Source: Scleromitrula shiraiana (lineage: Eukaryota; Ascomycota; Leotiomycetes; Helotiales; Sclerotiniaceae). From it: a stretch of 64,000 nt of DNA. Every line of letters starts with the position of its first letter. The stretch's first letter is position 1. Positions 47,855 to 58,452 of this stretch are shown here, piece after piece. The position numbers and the translations under genes were made by a program. A model generated the notes under the pieces. The model did no database searches. It had not been told where the DNA came from and worked only from the letters and a program-made list of their open reading frames with translations. The DNA is taken from assembly GCA_028455995.1 (NCBI GenBank), contig JABELC010000005.1:2356001-2420000 (forward strand), written 5' to 3'.

Positions 47855-48898
47855 ATGCAGGGTTTCAATATGGGACGTTATGTCCCTCCTGATCAGGAGG
47901 GAGTTATGAGTGGGAACCAACTCCATGGAAAGCATGCTTTAGGAAACCGGGCCAACAAGATCTCCCAAGGTATTTTGACGGTCCGCTTCGAGATGCCCTA
48001 TCCGATCTGGTGTACGCATTGTCCGAAGCCTACTATAATTGGTCAAGGCGTTAGGTTTAATGCAGAGAAGAAGAAAGTTGGCAACTACTATTCTACACCA
48101 ATTTTCAGTTTTCGTATGAAGCATGTCGCTTGCGGGGGCTGGATTGAAATAAGAACCGATCCGAAGAACACTGCCTACGTGGTGACCGAAGGAGCAAGGA
48201 AAAGAGATACTGGGGGAGACAAAGTCATGGAAGGCGATGTCAAGATACTGACGGAAGAAGAAAGGGAGAAGTTACGGAACAATGCGTTTGCGTCCTTGGA
48301 AGGAAAGATAGAGGACAAGCAAAGGCTAGAGTACAGCAAGAAGCGACTAGAGGAGTTACAAGAATTATCGCAGCAATGGGAGGACCCATATGAAAGGAAT
48401 CAAAGGTTGAGAAACGCGTTCAGAGAAGGACGGAAAATACGAGAGAAGGAGGGCATCGTGGCATCTGCATTGCAAGATAAGATGAGTTTAGGCCTTGATC
48501 TGTTACCCGAGAACGAAGATGATGTACGCAGAGCGGGTTTTATTGAGTTTGGCAGTAATGATCCCCAGCTCAGTATTACTCGGGCCATCTCGAGACCACT
48601 TTTCGAGGCAGAAAAAAAGCCCCTGAAAACAAAACCGAGAGACTTAAACAAGCTTTCGCGAAGAAAGCAAGCTGAGGAGTTAGCGAAAAAACGTCGGGAT
48701 GATGCAGTGGCCGAGATTAAAGGCAACACAAGGGCTGCCATGGATCCTTTCCTCGTTGACACCAGGTCGAACAACCACAAGCCTTCATCAAAAGCCTTAT
48801 TGGCTGGTGTTAAGAGGAAAAGATCAACACCAGAGCTTGATGATCCCCAAGTAATCGCAAAAGGACCTAGCCTGGTAGATTATGATTCTGATGATTGA
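47855..48898 (+). CDS. saf4: CWC16 family splicing factor, CCDC130/Saf4 type
   Basis: Nuclear pre-mRNA splicing factor of the Yju2/CWC16 family, single exon, 347 aa. The conserved N-terminal domain contains NRYVPP-like MGRYVPPDQEG, NRANKISQGILTVRFEMPYP, IWCTHCPKP (C53 and C56), GVRFNAEKKKVGNYYSTPIF and FRMKHVACGGWIEIRTDP (C93), followed by YVVTEGARKRD. The wording fits CCDC130/Saf4 rather than Yju2 itself. In the animal relatives the second metal pair is C-x2-C; here its first position is His90 (KHVAC), giving a C2HC arrangement. The C-terminal half is charged and helical (EERE, KKRLEELQELSQQWEDPYER) and ends in an acidic DYDSDD. Start supported by conservation from the first residues. Confidence 0.92.
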   Translation: MQGFNMGRYVPPDQEGVMSGNQLHGKHALGNRANKISQGILTVRFEMPYPIWCTHCPKPTIIGQGVRFNAEKKKVGNYYSTPIFSFRMKHVACGGWIEIRTDPKNTAYVVTEGARKRDTGGDKVMEGDVKILTEEEREKLRNNAFASLEGKIEDKQRLEYSKKRLEELQELSQQWEDPYERNQRLRNAFREGRKIREKEGIVASALQDKMSLGLDLLPENEDDVRRAGFIEFGSNDPQLSITRAISRPLFEAEKKPLKTKPRDLNKLSRRKQAEELAKKRRDDAVAEIKGNTRAAMDPFLVDTRSNNHKPSSKALLAGVKRKRSTPELDDPQVIAKGPSLVDYDSDD

Positions 48899-50502
48899 TG
48901 ATAGGGTATGGAGGCTGACAATTTTGGAGTTATGATTTATGAGTTACAGTTCTCAATGATACCCAACAATTTTACTTTTTTTCCATAGACAATTTAAGTA
49001 TAGAGTATGTCTAGTCTATAGCATGGCCGACAAATGCGGCATCTTATTCAATCCGTTGTTTCCTACGCCCAAGTGTCTAAAGATCGTTGGGAACGCATGC
49101 ATGAAGCCTACCTACATACAGGCCGATAGTGAGTGTGCCCCTTGTCTGCAGGATACTCGCCGGTTGAAATTTGTTTATAATGGTTTGCCGGCGCACGAGC
49201 CAAGATTGTTTTCTCCAGAACTCAAGAGCCTTGAAATCATCAAGTGAGCGATTTCACTATTTCTTCAATTCAAAATTACAATTAGTTCCCTCGAGAGTAT
49301 ACAATCTCACAAGTGTCTGGCTGCCATTATTGAGTCTATGCTCGTGGAAAACATCATCCAGGAAGTAAGATATTATCAACCATGATGACATTTACTCTCC
49401 AGCCCTGTTCAACAACGGAAATATCCGAATCCTCAAAAGTTTTGTTGCATGTCTTAATGACGATGTGTTTTTTTGTGAAGTCTTATCGGGCATCGTGGCT
49501 TGCAGCTTATCAGTTAAGGTGATATTATCAGTCGATAACATAGGTACCTAGGTACATGAGCAAGGCTACCTCTCAATGGGTAAATATTATTTTATAAAAC
49601 CATATTGTAAGAATACTTCTACTGGGATCGATTCATTTCTCGATGCTCCATCTCCGAATTAGAATTAACAAGTTGCCGAATACTTCATCAACTCACTTGT
49701 CAAGCAACCGCATATATAATCAGCCGTCCCTCAGAATTAATAGTAAACTTACTTGGGTACTGAGCTCAACCTTACGACTTGTCTGTACCTCCATTGAAAA
49801 CTAACTAGCTAGTAATAAGACCTATCGTATTGAAGACGTTTGAGCGTTGCACATATACCTCAGCTAGACAAGGCTATAGTTTCAAATTGTTTCTGACTGT
49901 CAGCACCAACCCCTATGCGTTCCACAAGTAATTTGAACTTCTACCTTGCTCTAAGTCCAACAATCGGCTCGTTCTTGTTCTATGTGATATATGGTTTATA
50001 TTCAGAGTAAAGATTGGAGTGTATCTCCTTCGCCAGCAGCAATAGGACTTACAAATCGAAGGAGGTCTCACTCAAGGCTTCGATTGATAACATTAGAACT
50101 GCCACGGGGGTTAAGAAGCTATATTTATGTAAATATAATTAGATCCACGTCAACTGTCCATTCCACACCTAAAAGCATGGCATATCACGTTGTGTCAATT
50201 TCGAGGATGTTCAATACACGTGATAACAACATGCATTAAGCGGCATGATGAAGCGACCTGACCGACCTCGAGCCGACTACCCATTCAAATGTCGTCTTCG
50301 AGATTAATTTTGAAATTGCTAAACTCCAATATGATCTGACACTAAACTGTGTTTTCTGTTCTGTATTGACCACCAAGCTGCATGAGCACTATAGATTCAT
50401 TGGTCTATAGAAACGGTATCCATAATCTAAGCCACCATCTATACTAAGACAAACATCTAGGCGGATTTCGTTTCTCAGCCTTCTTAGAAACATATAAATA
50501 GA
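48899..50502. other. Intergenic region SAF4/sirtuin
   Basis: 1.6 kb. Apart from the weak candidate at 49023-49372, I see no gene; 49380-50500 is AT-rich without strong repeats and only short unsupported open frames. Confidence 0.5.
49023..49372 (+). pseudogene. Possible small unrecognised gene or gene relic
   Basis: An ATG at 49023 opens a 74-codon frame (MADKCGILFNPLF onward, with CAPC) that leads into coding-like DTRRLKFVYNGLPAHEPRLF. A GT-AG intron at about 49242-49282 (GTGAGCG to CAATTAG) would extend it with SLESIQSHKCLAAIIESM and VENIIQE up to a donor-like GTAAGA at 49363. Over 49030-49130 a second frame is also coding-like (HLIQSVVSYAQVSKDRWERM), so a frameshift and decay are possible. 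No family recognised and no convincing end. Weak evidence. Confidence 0.25.
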
Positions 50503-51884
50503 ATGCTTCTCGCTTCAAATAGTATTTCAAGAAATCTTTCTCCAATACGATCGACTATACTCCCCATTATCAAATCAAAAACTAATATCAAAATGTCCAC
50601 CTCAAAAATCAACCCAATGCCCCTCAACCCCGCCATTTCTTCCATCCCCAATCACGGACCTAGCAACGATGTCGCATCTTTCAAAAAAGTACTTTCATCA
50701 TCCAAAAGAGTCCTGGCTCTTTGTGGTGCAGGTCTTGGTGCGTCTTCTGGATTAGATACGTTTCGAGGAAAAAGTGGCATGTGGCGAAACTATCGCTCAG
50801 AATTACTTGCTACCCCAACAGCATTTGCTAGAGATCCAGGTTTGGTTTGGTTGTTTTATTCTTATAGACGTCATAATGCGTTAGCTGTTGAGCCAAATAA
50901 GGGGCATTTTGCACTGGCTGAGTTGGCGAAGAAGATGGAGGTTGGTGGGGAGGGTGAGAAGGAGTGGGAAGGGTTTCTTTGTTTGACGCAGAATGTTGAT
51001 GGTAAGTTGTTTGGAACATTTTATGTTTGGGTTATGGGATTTGTTGATCCCGATCTTTGGGATCATGCTGGGCTTGGAGAAAAGAGGAAGAAGGAAAGTG
51101 TCAAGTAATATCATCAAACTTCTCACTATAAAGTCTATGGTGGAATTTCGTTTTCGGGTTCCTGGATCTCGTTCGGCTCTCCAGACAGAACCAGAAATAT
51201 TGCTAATCCGCTCAGGACTGTCACAGCGAGCAAAGCACCCCGAGGAATCTCTCAAGCTCCTTCATGGTAGTCTCTATGATATCAAATGTGCCGATCCTAG
51301 CTGTGATTATCGTGAACACAATAATTTCGATGATCCCTTTCACCCCTCACTGGCCATCACTGGCACCGATACAGATGATAAAAGAATCAAACCATCTGCT
51401 AATGAAATTGTAAGCTTGACTATTCTCATGATCTGCATTTAACCCTACATACCATTTCTACGAACTCACGCCTCCCCAGCAAGCCTTAATAGCACATCTC
51501 GACCCCGCCAAACAAACCACCACCATCCCCCGGGACTCTCTTCCCCACTGTCCTCAATGCAAAACCTCCCTCCTCCGCCCCGATATCGTCTGGTTTGGTG
51601 AAGCTCTCCCAGAACCAACCCTCGAGTTCGTAGACCAATGGATCGACAAAGCCCCACTCGATCTCATGCTAGTCATTGGTACCACAGCACGAGTATACCC
51701 GGCAGCTGCCTATGTAGACGTGGCGCGACAAGCTGGTGCTAGGATTGCGGTGGTCAATATTGAGGGAGAGGGTTTGGGTAGTGCGGGTGGGCTGAGGAAG
51801 GATGATTGGTTGTTTGTGGGAGATGCTGAAGAGGTTTTGGCAGAGATTTTGGGGGATGTGGAGGAAGGAAAAGTTGGGAATTAA
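50503..51884 (+). CDS. Class III (SIRT5-like) sirtuin, NAD-dependent protein deacylase
   Basis: NAD-dependent removal of acyl groups from lysines. Exons 50503-51001, 51216-51409 and 51480-51884, 365 aa. Seen: NAD motif CGAGLGASSGLDTFRG at about 74-89, GMWRNY, the class III pair in LFYSYRRH (Y119 and R122), which in SIRT5 selects succinyl/malonyl-lysine, TQNVDGLSQRA at 162-172, catalytic H183 in LHGSLYDIKC, zinc cysteines C191/C196 and C255/C258 (CPQC), RPDIVWFGEALP and LMLVIGTTARVYPAA. The segment before a second in-frame ATG at 50593 has no acidic residue and several Arg/Lys/Ser, as in a mitochondrial presequence, while the second ATG has the stronger context (ATCAAAATGTCC). Both forms may be made. 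The C-terminus matches the family in length. Desuccinylase activity is inferred from the Y-R pair. Confidence 0.9.
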
Positions 51885-52469
51885 GGGGATACTTTGTGTA
51901 CTATCAAATAAGAAAAGCTTGATCTATGCCTGGGTTCATGAACCCGGTATATTCTGGCAGCCGCTATCGAGGTGTGTGAAACACTCAAGTCAAGCAGCAC
52001 TAATTTCAAGATGAAAAGACACTGCATATAGTACTTACTGGCCAATTGCCCAATCTAAAGCGGGAAATCTTGAAGAGAGCCTATCTGTGCAACTTCAAAA
52101 GTCCACATCAACCAAGAAATCCATACAACTTATCTCATCTGGTTTCAGTCAACCAATGAAGCAGACACAGATCATCCTAGTGCCGAACTTGGATATGGGG
52201 AAGCAATGTTATTTCGCTCATTAGCTAAAATTAATCAATATTCGTATTTGAAACAGAAATGGATATCGCAAAAGTGTTTTCCCCAACAATAGTTCCGATA
52301 TGCCAAACCCGTCTAGATGTAATAAATCTCGTCCTCCGGGCTTAAGAGCAAGATATAACTCCAGCCAAATTGTGCCACCAAACACCAAAAACTCGTGTTC
52401 AAAGGGTATCATTGACACCGTGTGCTCGAATTAAGCCACACTCAAAATCCACGCCTGGTATGTTCTCAC
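51885..52469. other. Convergent 3' flanks sirtuin/RAP1
   Basis: 585 bp without a supportable gene or repeat. Confidence 0.6.
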
Positions 52470-55071
52470 TTATTCACTTGGACTGTTAATGTCTTTTAAA
52501 AATTCTCTCCTTAGTTTTATCCTCCCCTTGCCATGTTTTGAGACAATCCTTCTAAACTCTAAACCGCTATCGTTCAAGGCCTTGTCATCCTCCTTTGTCC
52601 AGACACCTGCCATACTGGGCGGTAAACAGTTTTCACTTTTCAAATGGTCCATGACAATTGTTGCATCGTCCAATTCCATGGTCGTTGCTGTAAGGGCTTC
52701 AATGACAACATTTATACTGTAGCCAAGAGCAACGCTTGAGTCTATGTACTCATTGGTTTGTTGTACATTCTTCATTGAGCTTGATTGCGATTGTGTGGAC
52801 GATTCTTCGTGCGGTGTTCGCATTAGAATGGGTGATGATTTTCTTTGTGCTGGGGTTGGCGAAGATTGCCTAATATGATTGATGTCTGCAAAATGGAAGT
52901 CTTGAGTTTCTGGTTCCAAAATTGGTTTCTTGGGGAATGGTTTTGCTTTCCGAACCCTGCGATCCCTCTTCTCAAGCTCAGGATGGGCATTGTCGTCGTC
53001 ACTTTCATGCAAGTCGTTGTGTTCTGAATGTTTCAAGGGTGAAGGGTGGTGGACTTTCCGATGAGGGTAGATGATGTCTTCAGGGGTGGATGGAATCTCC
53101 AGTATCTCCTTACCTTTGCCTTTGTCTAATTTTTGACGTTTATTGCGAGCCTCCGTCTGGCCTAAAAGCGAATTTTCATACTGATTGTCATCGGATTCAA
53201 ACAAACGTCTTTTGTAACTTGCCAGCTTCTGCTGACTTTTTCTTGTTGATGAAGGTCGGTCGAGATCATCGTCATACGCCATACTCTCTTCCTCGTAAGA
53301 GTCGCGTTGAGTAGATCGTGTGATTGTATCCAATAGTTGATTTTCAATCATGGTTTCTTCTTGATCTATTTCCTGCCAGAGATCGTCGGGGTCGACTAGT
53401 GTGTTCTTAATGGATGTCTCAAACTCAAAGAGGAATTCTTCGTAGTAAGCTTTAAGGTTATCAGCTGCCTTTGCGTGCAATTTGAGGAGATACCCAAACC
53501 TATCCGCTATTTCTGGCCAAAGATTGTTATAGGTTACCGCAGCGAATCCACCATATTCCATTACAGTTTGCCATAGTTTGAAAAGAGAAATTTCCTTTCC
53601 GCATATTATCGGGTAGAAGTTGAAGTCGTCTTGCTCGGCATCACAAAGGGTCCTCTTGAAGTAGTCCTCGTCGTTAGTTAGACGAGTTCTAACGAATTCC
53701 ATAAATTCAGCATGCTGCTGCTGCTGCGAGGTCGGCGTCTTTGGCTCAGGCTTAATTGCATCCTCTGTCTTTCTGAGGGATGTTGCAAAGCTCTGAGAAC
53801 CGTTTTGTTTCGAAGATGTAGATTTTCTTGGGGTATGCATCATGTCGTTTGAATGAATACTTGATCCTGAGGGTCGCTTTGAAGTATGAACTTGCTTGGG
53901 ACTACTTGCTTTTCGATCAACCATTGGCAAAGGAAGGTTGTTCTTTTCCCTTGGAGCAGTTTTTGTCTGCTCACGATCTTGCCTTTTCTTTTTCTTCGCT
54001 TCTAATCTTTCTTGCTCACGATATTTGAAGTCTTCATGGAAAAAGTTCCGCCACTCTTGAGGTGTATGAGTTGGATACTATAAAATGAATCAGATTAGTC
54101 GGAGTAAAGACGGTTGATAGAAAACATTTTACAAGATCTGCCCATGTCTCCCACGCTTCGATCTCTTTATCTGCAGGAATCTCTAATATGTCTTTGAATA
54201 CTCTCTGCAGTTTGCGAATATCTTCCTCGATGAATTCCATTCCACGGGCGGATGACGTACGTTTTACCCAAGAACTTGAACTTGGAGAAGCTGACAGGGA
54301 TTGAGGAGGTCTTGATCTGGTATCGTCTGCATATGGCTCTGGTCTTTGTCGCACTGGTGCTCTCGGTTCGCCCTTTTTTCTGGGTGGCCTAGGAGATTCA
54401 ACCGGTAATGAATCTTCCTCCGGTTCATTATAAGGGGCGTTTTCGGGTCGTCGAAGAGATAGAGTTTTTACCCACCGATCACGCCAAGATTGCATAGTAT
54501 GGTTGGGATACTATATTAAAATGAACAATGATATTCTATCATATGATCCAGTAAGACTCACTAGTTCGTAAAGTTGTTCATATATGTCATTGCCTTTGAG
54601 AGAAAGGCCTCTCACATATGCCTTCGATACCCAGTTAGTAAGTATTTGGTCGTCTTGTATTGTAAATGGCGTGCGCGTTGACTTGGATGGTTGTGCAGGA
54701 CCAGCCCCCGGTTGTCGAATGGTGCCGGCAGGTGGCCCACAACGGTGCTCCTCAATATCTACAAGTTTTCCGGCTTTCACAGATTGATCAATGAACGTCC
54801 ATGATACAGATCCCTCAGGGACATCTCTATTGCTCTTCAACGCATGGTCAGCAATGATAATGTCAGCACCTTTATCGAGTTTTTTAATCTCCCCGCCATT
54901 CGACTATAGCAAGAGTCAGTAGAGTTCTTTCCAATTCGGTTCTAGTGATCGTACTTTGACCAAATCTATATAATGCGTACGACTTGGAACGCGCTGAAGA
55001 AAAAAGAACTTCAAGCCTTTGAAAAGAGCACCTCCACCACCTCCACCCTGATATACGATCGAAGCAGACAT
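52470..55071 (-). CDS. rap1: Rap1-like telomere protein (BRCT, two Myb-like, ARID-like, RCT)
   Basis: Telomeric/shelterin protein. Exons (minus) 54955-55071, 54562-54903, 54133-54510 and 52470-54077, 814 aa. Order: N-terminal BRCT (about 1-90; FKGLKFFFLQRVPSRTHYID, GGEIKKLDKGADIIIADHAL, VSWTFIDQSVKAGK); Myb-like domain about 112-170 (FTIQDDQILTNWVSKAYVRG, then YPNHTMQSWRDRWVKTL); a second Myb-like domain about 235-300 ending YPTHTPQEWRNFFHEDF; a Lys-rich stretch; an ARID-like region about 404-500 (FYPIICGKEISLFKLWQTVM, EYGGFAAVTYNNLWPEIADR); a long charged linker; and the Rap1 C-terminal domain about 723-814 (VIEALTATTMELDDATIVMD, WTKEDDKALNDSG). Introns 2 and 3 lie at the same place in the two Myb repeats. 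The BRCT-Myb-RCT order is diagnostic of Rap1; the ARID assignment rests on pattern only. Confidence 0.9.
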
Positions 55072-55550
55072 GTCAACTTTGAATCCAAGTGCTTGAAAGT
55101 GCTAATGATTCTTTCTATTGCGAGGTCGCAAGTAAAGTAAATGTTTAAGCTGAAGCTTCGTCGAAGCTTACTTCACTTTCCATCGATATGAGTGGGTTAT
55201 TATGTATTTACCATGGTAAAGACTCTCAAGAAATTACTAGCGAACTGATTTGTTCATTTGCTTTCAGAGACTGTGTAAGAAAGACCGCATGTTTTGACGC
55301 GTTCAGAAGTTCGCGAAGTTGGCACCACCTAGTCACATGATATGAATCGGGCTTGGCACCGTCAAAACTCCGATTTATCAACCTTGAATCTTAGCCATGG
55401 AGAAAACCAACCATCAAGGCGTTAAACTGATGACAACTCAACTCAAGTATTTAAGATGAGAAGGTGATTAAGAAAGAAGTGGTTTCAATCTTGTTAATTC
55501 TCATAACGAATGTATTTGTGATCTTCTATCATTTAATTTGATATTGCATT
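55072..55550. promoter_or_regulatory. Divergent intergenic region RAP1/SWF1
   Basis: 479 bp between start codons. No gene and no strong repeat. A small inverted repeat AAGCTTCG/CGAAGCTT occurs near 55154-55170. Confidence 0.5.
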
Positions 55551-57013
55551 ATGGGGACCGTTCGGAATGTAGCAATAGCTGTGCTTACTCTTTCCTTCTT
55601 TACATTTGTTGCTTTCTTTGGCAGACTTCCAGCATTGAGGTATTAATTATCATTAAACTCTTCCATTATAACTTACTTCAAATTACTTACATTGTCAAAG
55701 GAATACACCAATAGGTAGCTTGCATCGAGTGATATGGGTTCACATTCCTCGTGGTTTTAGAGCATTAGACAAGAGGTTGACTAATGGTCGTTTGAGTACT
55801 TCTATGGGAAGATTGGCCCATACATTATGGAATGATCGTCACCCAATTGTTATGGTGAGAATATCTGTGAATAGATTCGTGTTACCATTGATATATTGGT
55901 TAATGGTCTCAGCATATGATTGATTGAAGTCTAGTGACTCGATTTTCTGCTTCATGGCATCACAACATCATGTGTCTCTTGATGAAAGTTAGGATTTTTC
56001 TATTCACACTAACAAAACATTAGATATTCTTCATCCTACTACTTGCTGTAGCCGAAATCATGTTTCTACCCCCAGCATGGCCCTTGATGAGTATCTTCCG
56101 CAAGCTAAATGCAACAATTGCAATATGTTTGCCATATATCTATCTCTACCTCGCAGCCTCTCGTGATCCTGGCTATATTGTACCATCCAATCATGTACAT
56201 CAGATGAGCGTCTACCCTTACGATTTTACAATATTCCACCCCGGCAACGCTTGTCGTACTTGCCACCTACTCAAACCAGCCCGCTCCAAGCACTGTCATG
56301 TCTGCAAACACTGCATCGCCAAGTGTGATCACCACTGTGTTTTCATTAACAACTGCGTCGGTTACAATAATCAAAATCATTTTCTCCTATTACTGTTCAC
56401 AACCGGAAACCTTACTACATATGCCGTTTATGTAGGAAATTCCATTCTCTCCACTTTTATCACTGAACAATATCCAGACTGGTCTTTCGTCGGTTCTGGG
56501 TTTACCTGGTCTCGATACTTTGCAATTTGGTCTTGGGCTTTGCAAGAGCATACACGAATTGGAACCATTACACTCCTTTGCTTCCTTACAACACCTTTGG
56601 TGTATGGTCTTTTCGCCTATCATATATACCTAATCTGGTGCGGTACTACCACCAACGAATCGATGAAATGGTCCGATTGGGGAATCGAAATGCAAGAAGG
56701 ATATGTTTTCAAACGAAGTTTATCTGAAAATCGCCAGAAGAACTTAAGAATAGAACCTGCATGGACACATTGGCCCGCAGAAAGTCAACAAATAGTTCTG
56801 CGGACCGAAGATGGTCAAGCTCCTATAGGACCGGCTGCAATCGGTGACGGGGAATGGGAGCGTATTTGGGGGCTGAGAGATGTGGAGAATCTGTATGACA
56901 TTGGATTCATGGATAATTTGAAAGATGTGTTTTTTGGTACTGCTGGTAAACAACAGAATGAGGGATTATATCATAGAATACCTAGGGAAGAAACAGTGGA
57001 GGACGGAGAGTAG
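55551..57013 (+). CDS. swf1: Palmitoyltransferase Swf1 (DHHC family)
   Basis: Membrane S-acyltransferase; yeast Swf1 palmitoylates juxtamembrane cysteines of SNAREs at the ER. Exons 55551-55639, 55701-55854 and 56024-57013, 410 aa. Seen: N-terminal membrane helix (VAIAVLTLSFFTFVAFFG), a second helix spanning the exon 2/3 junction (IFFILLLAVAEIMFL), a third (AICLPYIYLYLAA), the cysteine-rich domain beginning CRTCHLLKPARSKHCHVCKH, the catalytic DHHC at 183-186 within CDHHCVFINNCVGYNNQNHF, and two more helices (FLLLLFTTGNLTTYAVYVG and TLLCFLTTPLVYGLFAYHIY). The N-terminal extra helix and the SRDPGYI segment before the DHHC domain fit Swf1/ZDHHC4 rather than other family members. The C-terminal tail is cytosolic and contains NESMKWSDWGIEM. 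Complete and of normal length. Confidence 0.92.
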
Positions 57014-58359
57014 ATTTTCTCAGGTTGTCTATATGGATACTTTCTTCTCTGAGCATAACGACATTTTGTATGAACCAAAAGAATAAGTGTGTACATATCT
57101 TATCATATAGGGCTAAAATCTAAACAATCATCTGGCTAGTAGGATGGTATAATTATTTCACCTTTTCTCTAGTAGAGCTTATTCAATTGTTTAGCTTCTT
57201 GATCAGTGTGTTTGTAGAGCCATAAATATACATCAAACGTTACCAGGCTTCGAATTTTTTTCGGACAGAACTGAACTTCAGGAGCCCAAGCTCCTCGACA
57301 CTTTTCTCCAAAGGTGAGTACGCTAATAGATATGCAACAAAACCATCCTTTTCCACGTTAACATCCACTCAACCTTTTCATTATCAAACACATCTCCTTC
57401 CACAAGCCACGAACTTTGACAAGCTCTACTTTTTCCGGGTTTGAATCCAGCAAGTCCATATCATCCATTGAACAGCCCAGCTCTTTCCCGATTTACCTTC
57501 AGCATACTCTTCCTCCTCCCAAAAACTCCCAAAAAGAGAATATATACGTCCAAGTCCAAAATATTTGGGAAACTGAACTCAAATTTGTTATACGTTTTGA
57601 TCATTCTCATTGGAGTTACACTTAGTTATCTAATTATTTTTGGATTGCATTTGATGCGTATATGATTTCGTACATCTCACTCCAATAATCGTTTTCTACA
57701 GTATAGATATCTGGTGTGGAACTTCATATATCATAAGTACTGGAAGTATCCTGTATGAAGATATGAAAGCTGATATTCGAGAGTAGAGAGTTCTCGATAC
57801 CAGCGCACAGTCTTTTGAAGTTTTGACGCTCTCGTTTTCATACTACTTAACATTTAATCCTATAATTACTACTATCAAGCCATTGATTTTACTACTCGAA
57901 TAACTCGTCCAGAATAATAGCTATTCTACTGTTCTCTATCTCAAAATCTGTAGCACATGTTCTCTGAATCCAGCATTTCTTATCTTGTTACCTCTTTTCA
58001 AGTCAATATTATATATGTCTGGATATGCCCAATCACCTTGCTATATATTCTTTAGCCCAAGATACATATCAAATAAATATATCCTCACCATCCAAACCCA
58101 ACACTTCTCCCCTCCAAAAGCTAAACCGATAAATAAAGAGAAAACATCACTCTTCTCAACCCTTACAATCTACCATCTCAAAAAAGCTCCAACGTCCAGC
58201 TCCCACAATATCTCACCCAAAAATTTCATACACCAAACAAGCCATAATCCGAATCTCAATGTCCATCCCATCCCCATCCCCATTCCCCACTAATTAGTTT
58301 ATTGATATATCAAGATGATGAACTACCCCCATCAAAGTTCACCGAACAATAAATCACCA
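57014..58359. other. Intergenic region SWF1/tRNA-Glu
   Basis: 1.35 kb. Only short open frames (for example 57416-57625 and 57985-58293) without recognisable domains. AT-rich, no strong repeat. I see no supportable gene. Confidence 0.5.
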
Positions 58360-58452
58360 TCCGAATTAGTGTAGGGGTTAACATAACTCGCTTTCATCTC
58401 TCAACCGAGACTCATGATCCGAGTAGCCCCGGGTTCGATTCCCGGATTCGGA
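58360..58452 (+). tRNA. tRNA-Glu (anticodon UUC) with 22-nt intron
   Basis: Folds as a full cloverleaf once an intron at 58397-58418 is removed (71-nt mature body). Acceptor stem TCCGAAT/ATTCGGA pairs at all seven positions; D stem GTGT/ACAT; anticodon stem ACTCG/CGAGT; anticodon loop CTTTCAC with TTC; T stem CCGGG/CCCGG with loop TTCGATT. The intron lies at the canonical site one base 3' of the anticodon. The internal B box is GGTTCGATTCC. A Pol III terminator follows (T5 at 58467-58471, a second at 58475-58479). A shorter 8-nt intron would give a poorer anticodon stem, so the 22-nt reading is preferred. Confidence 0.93.
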
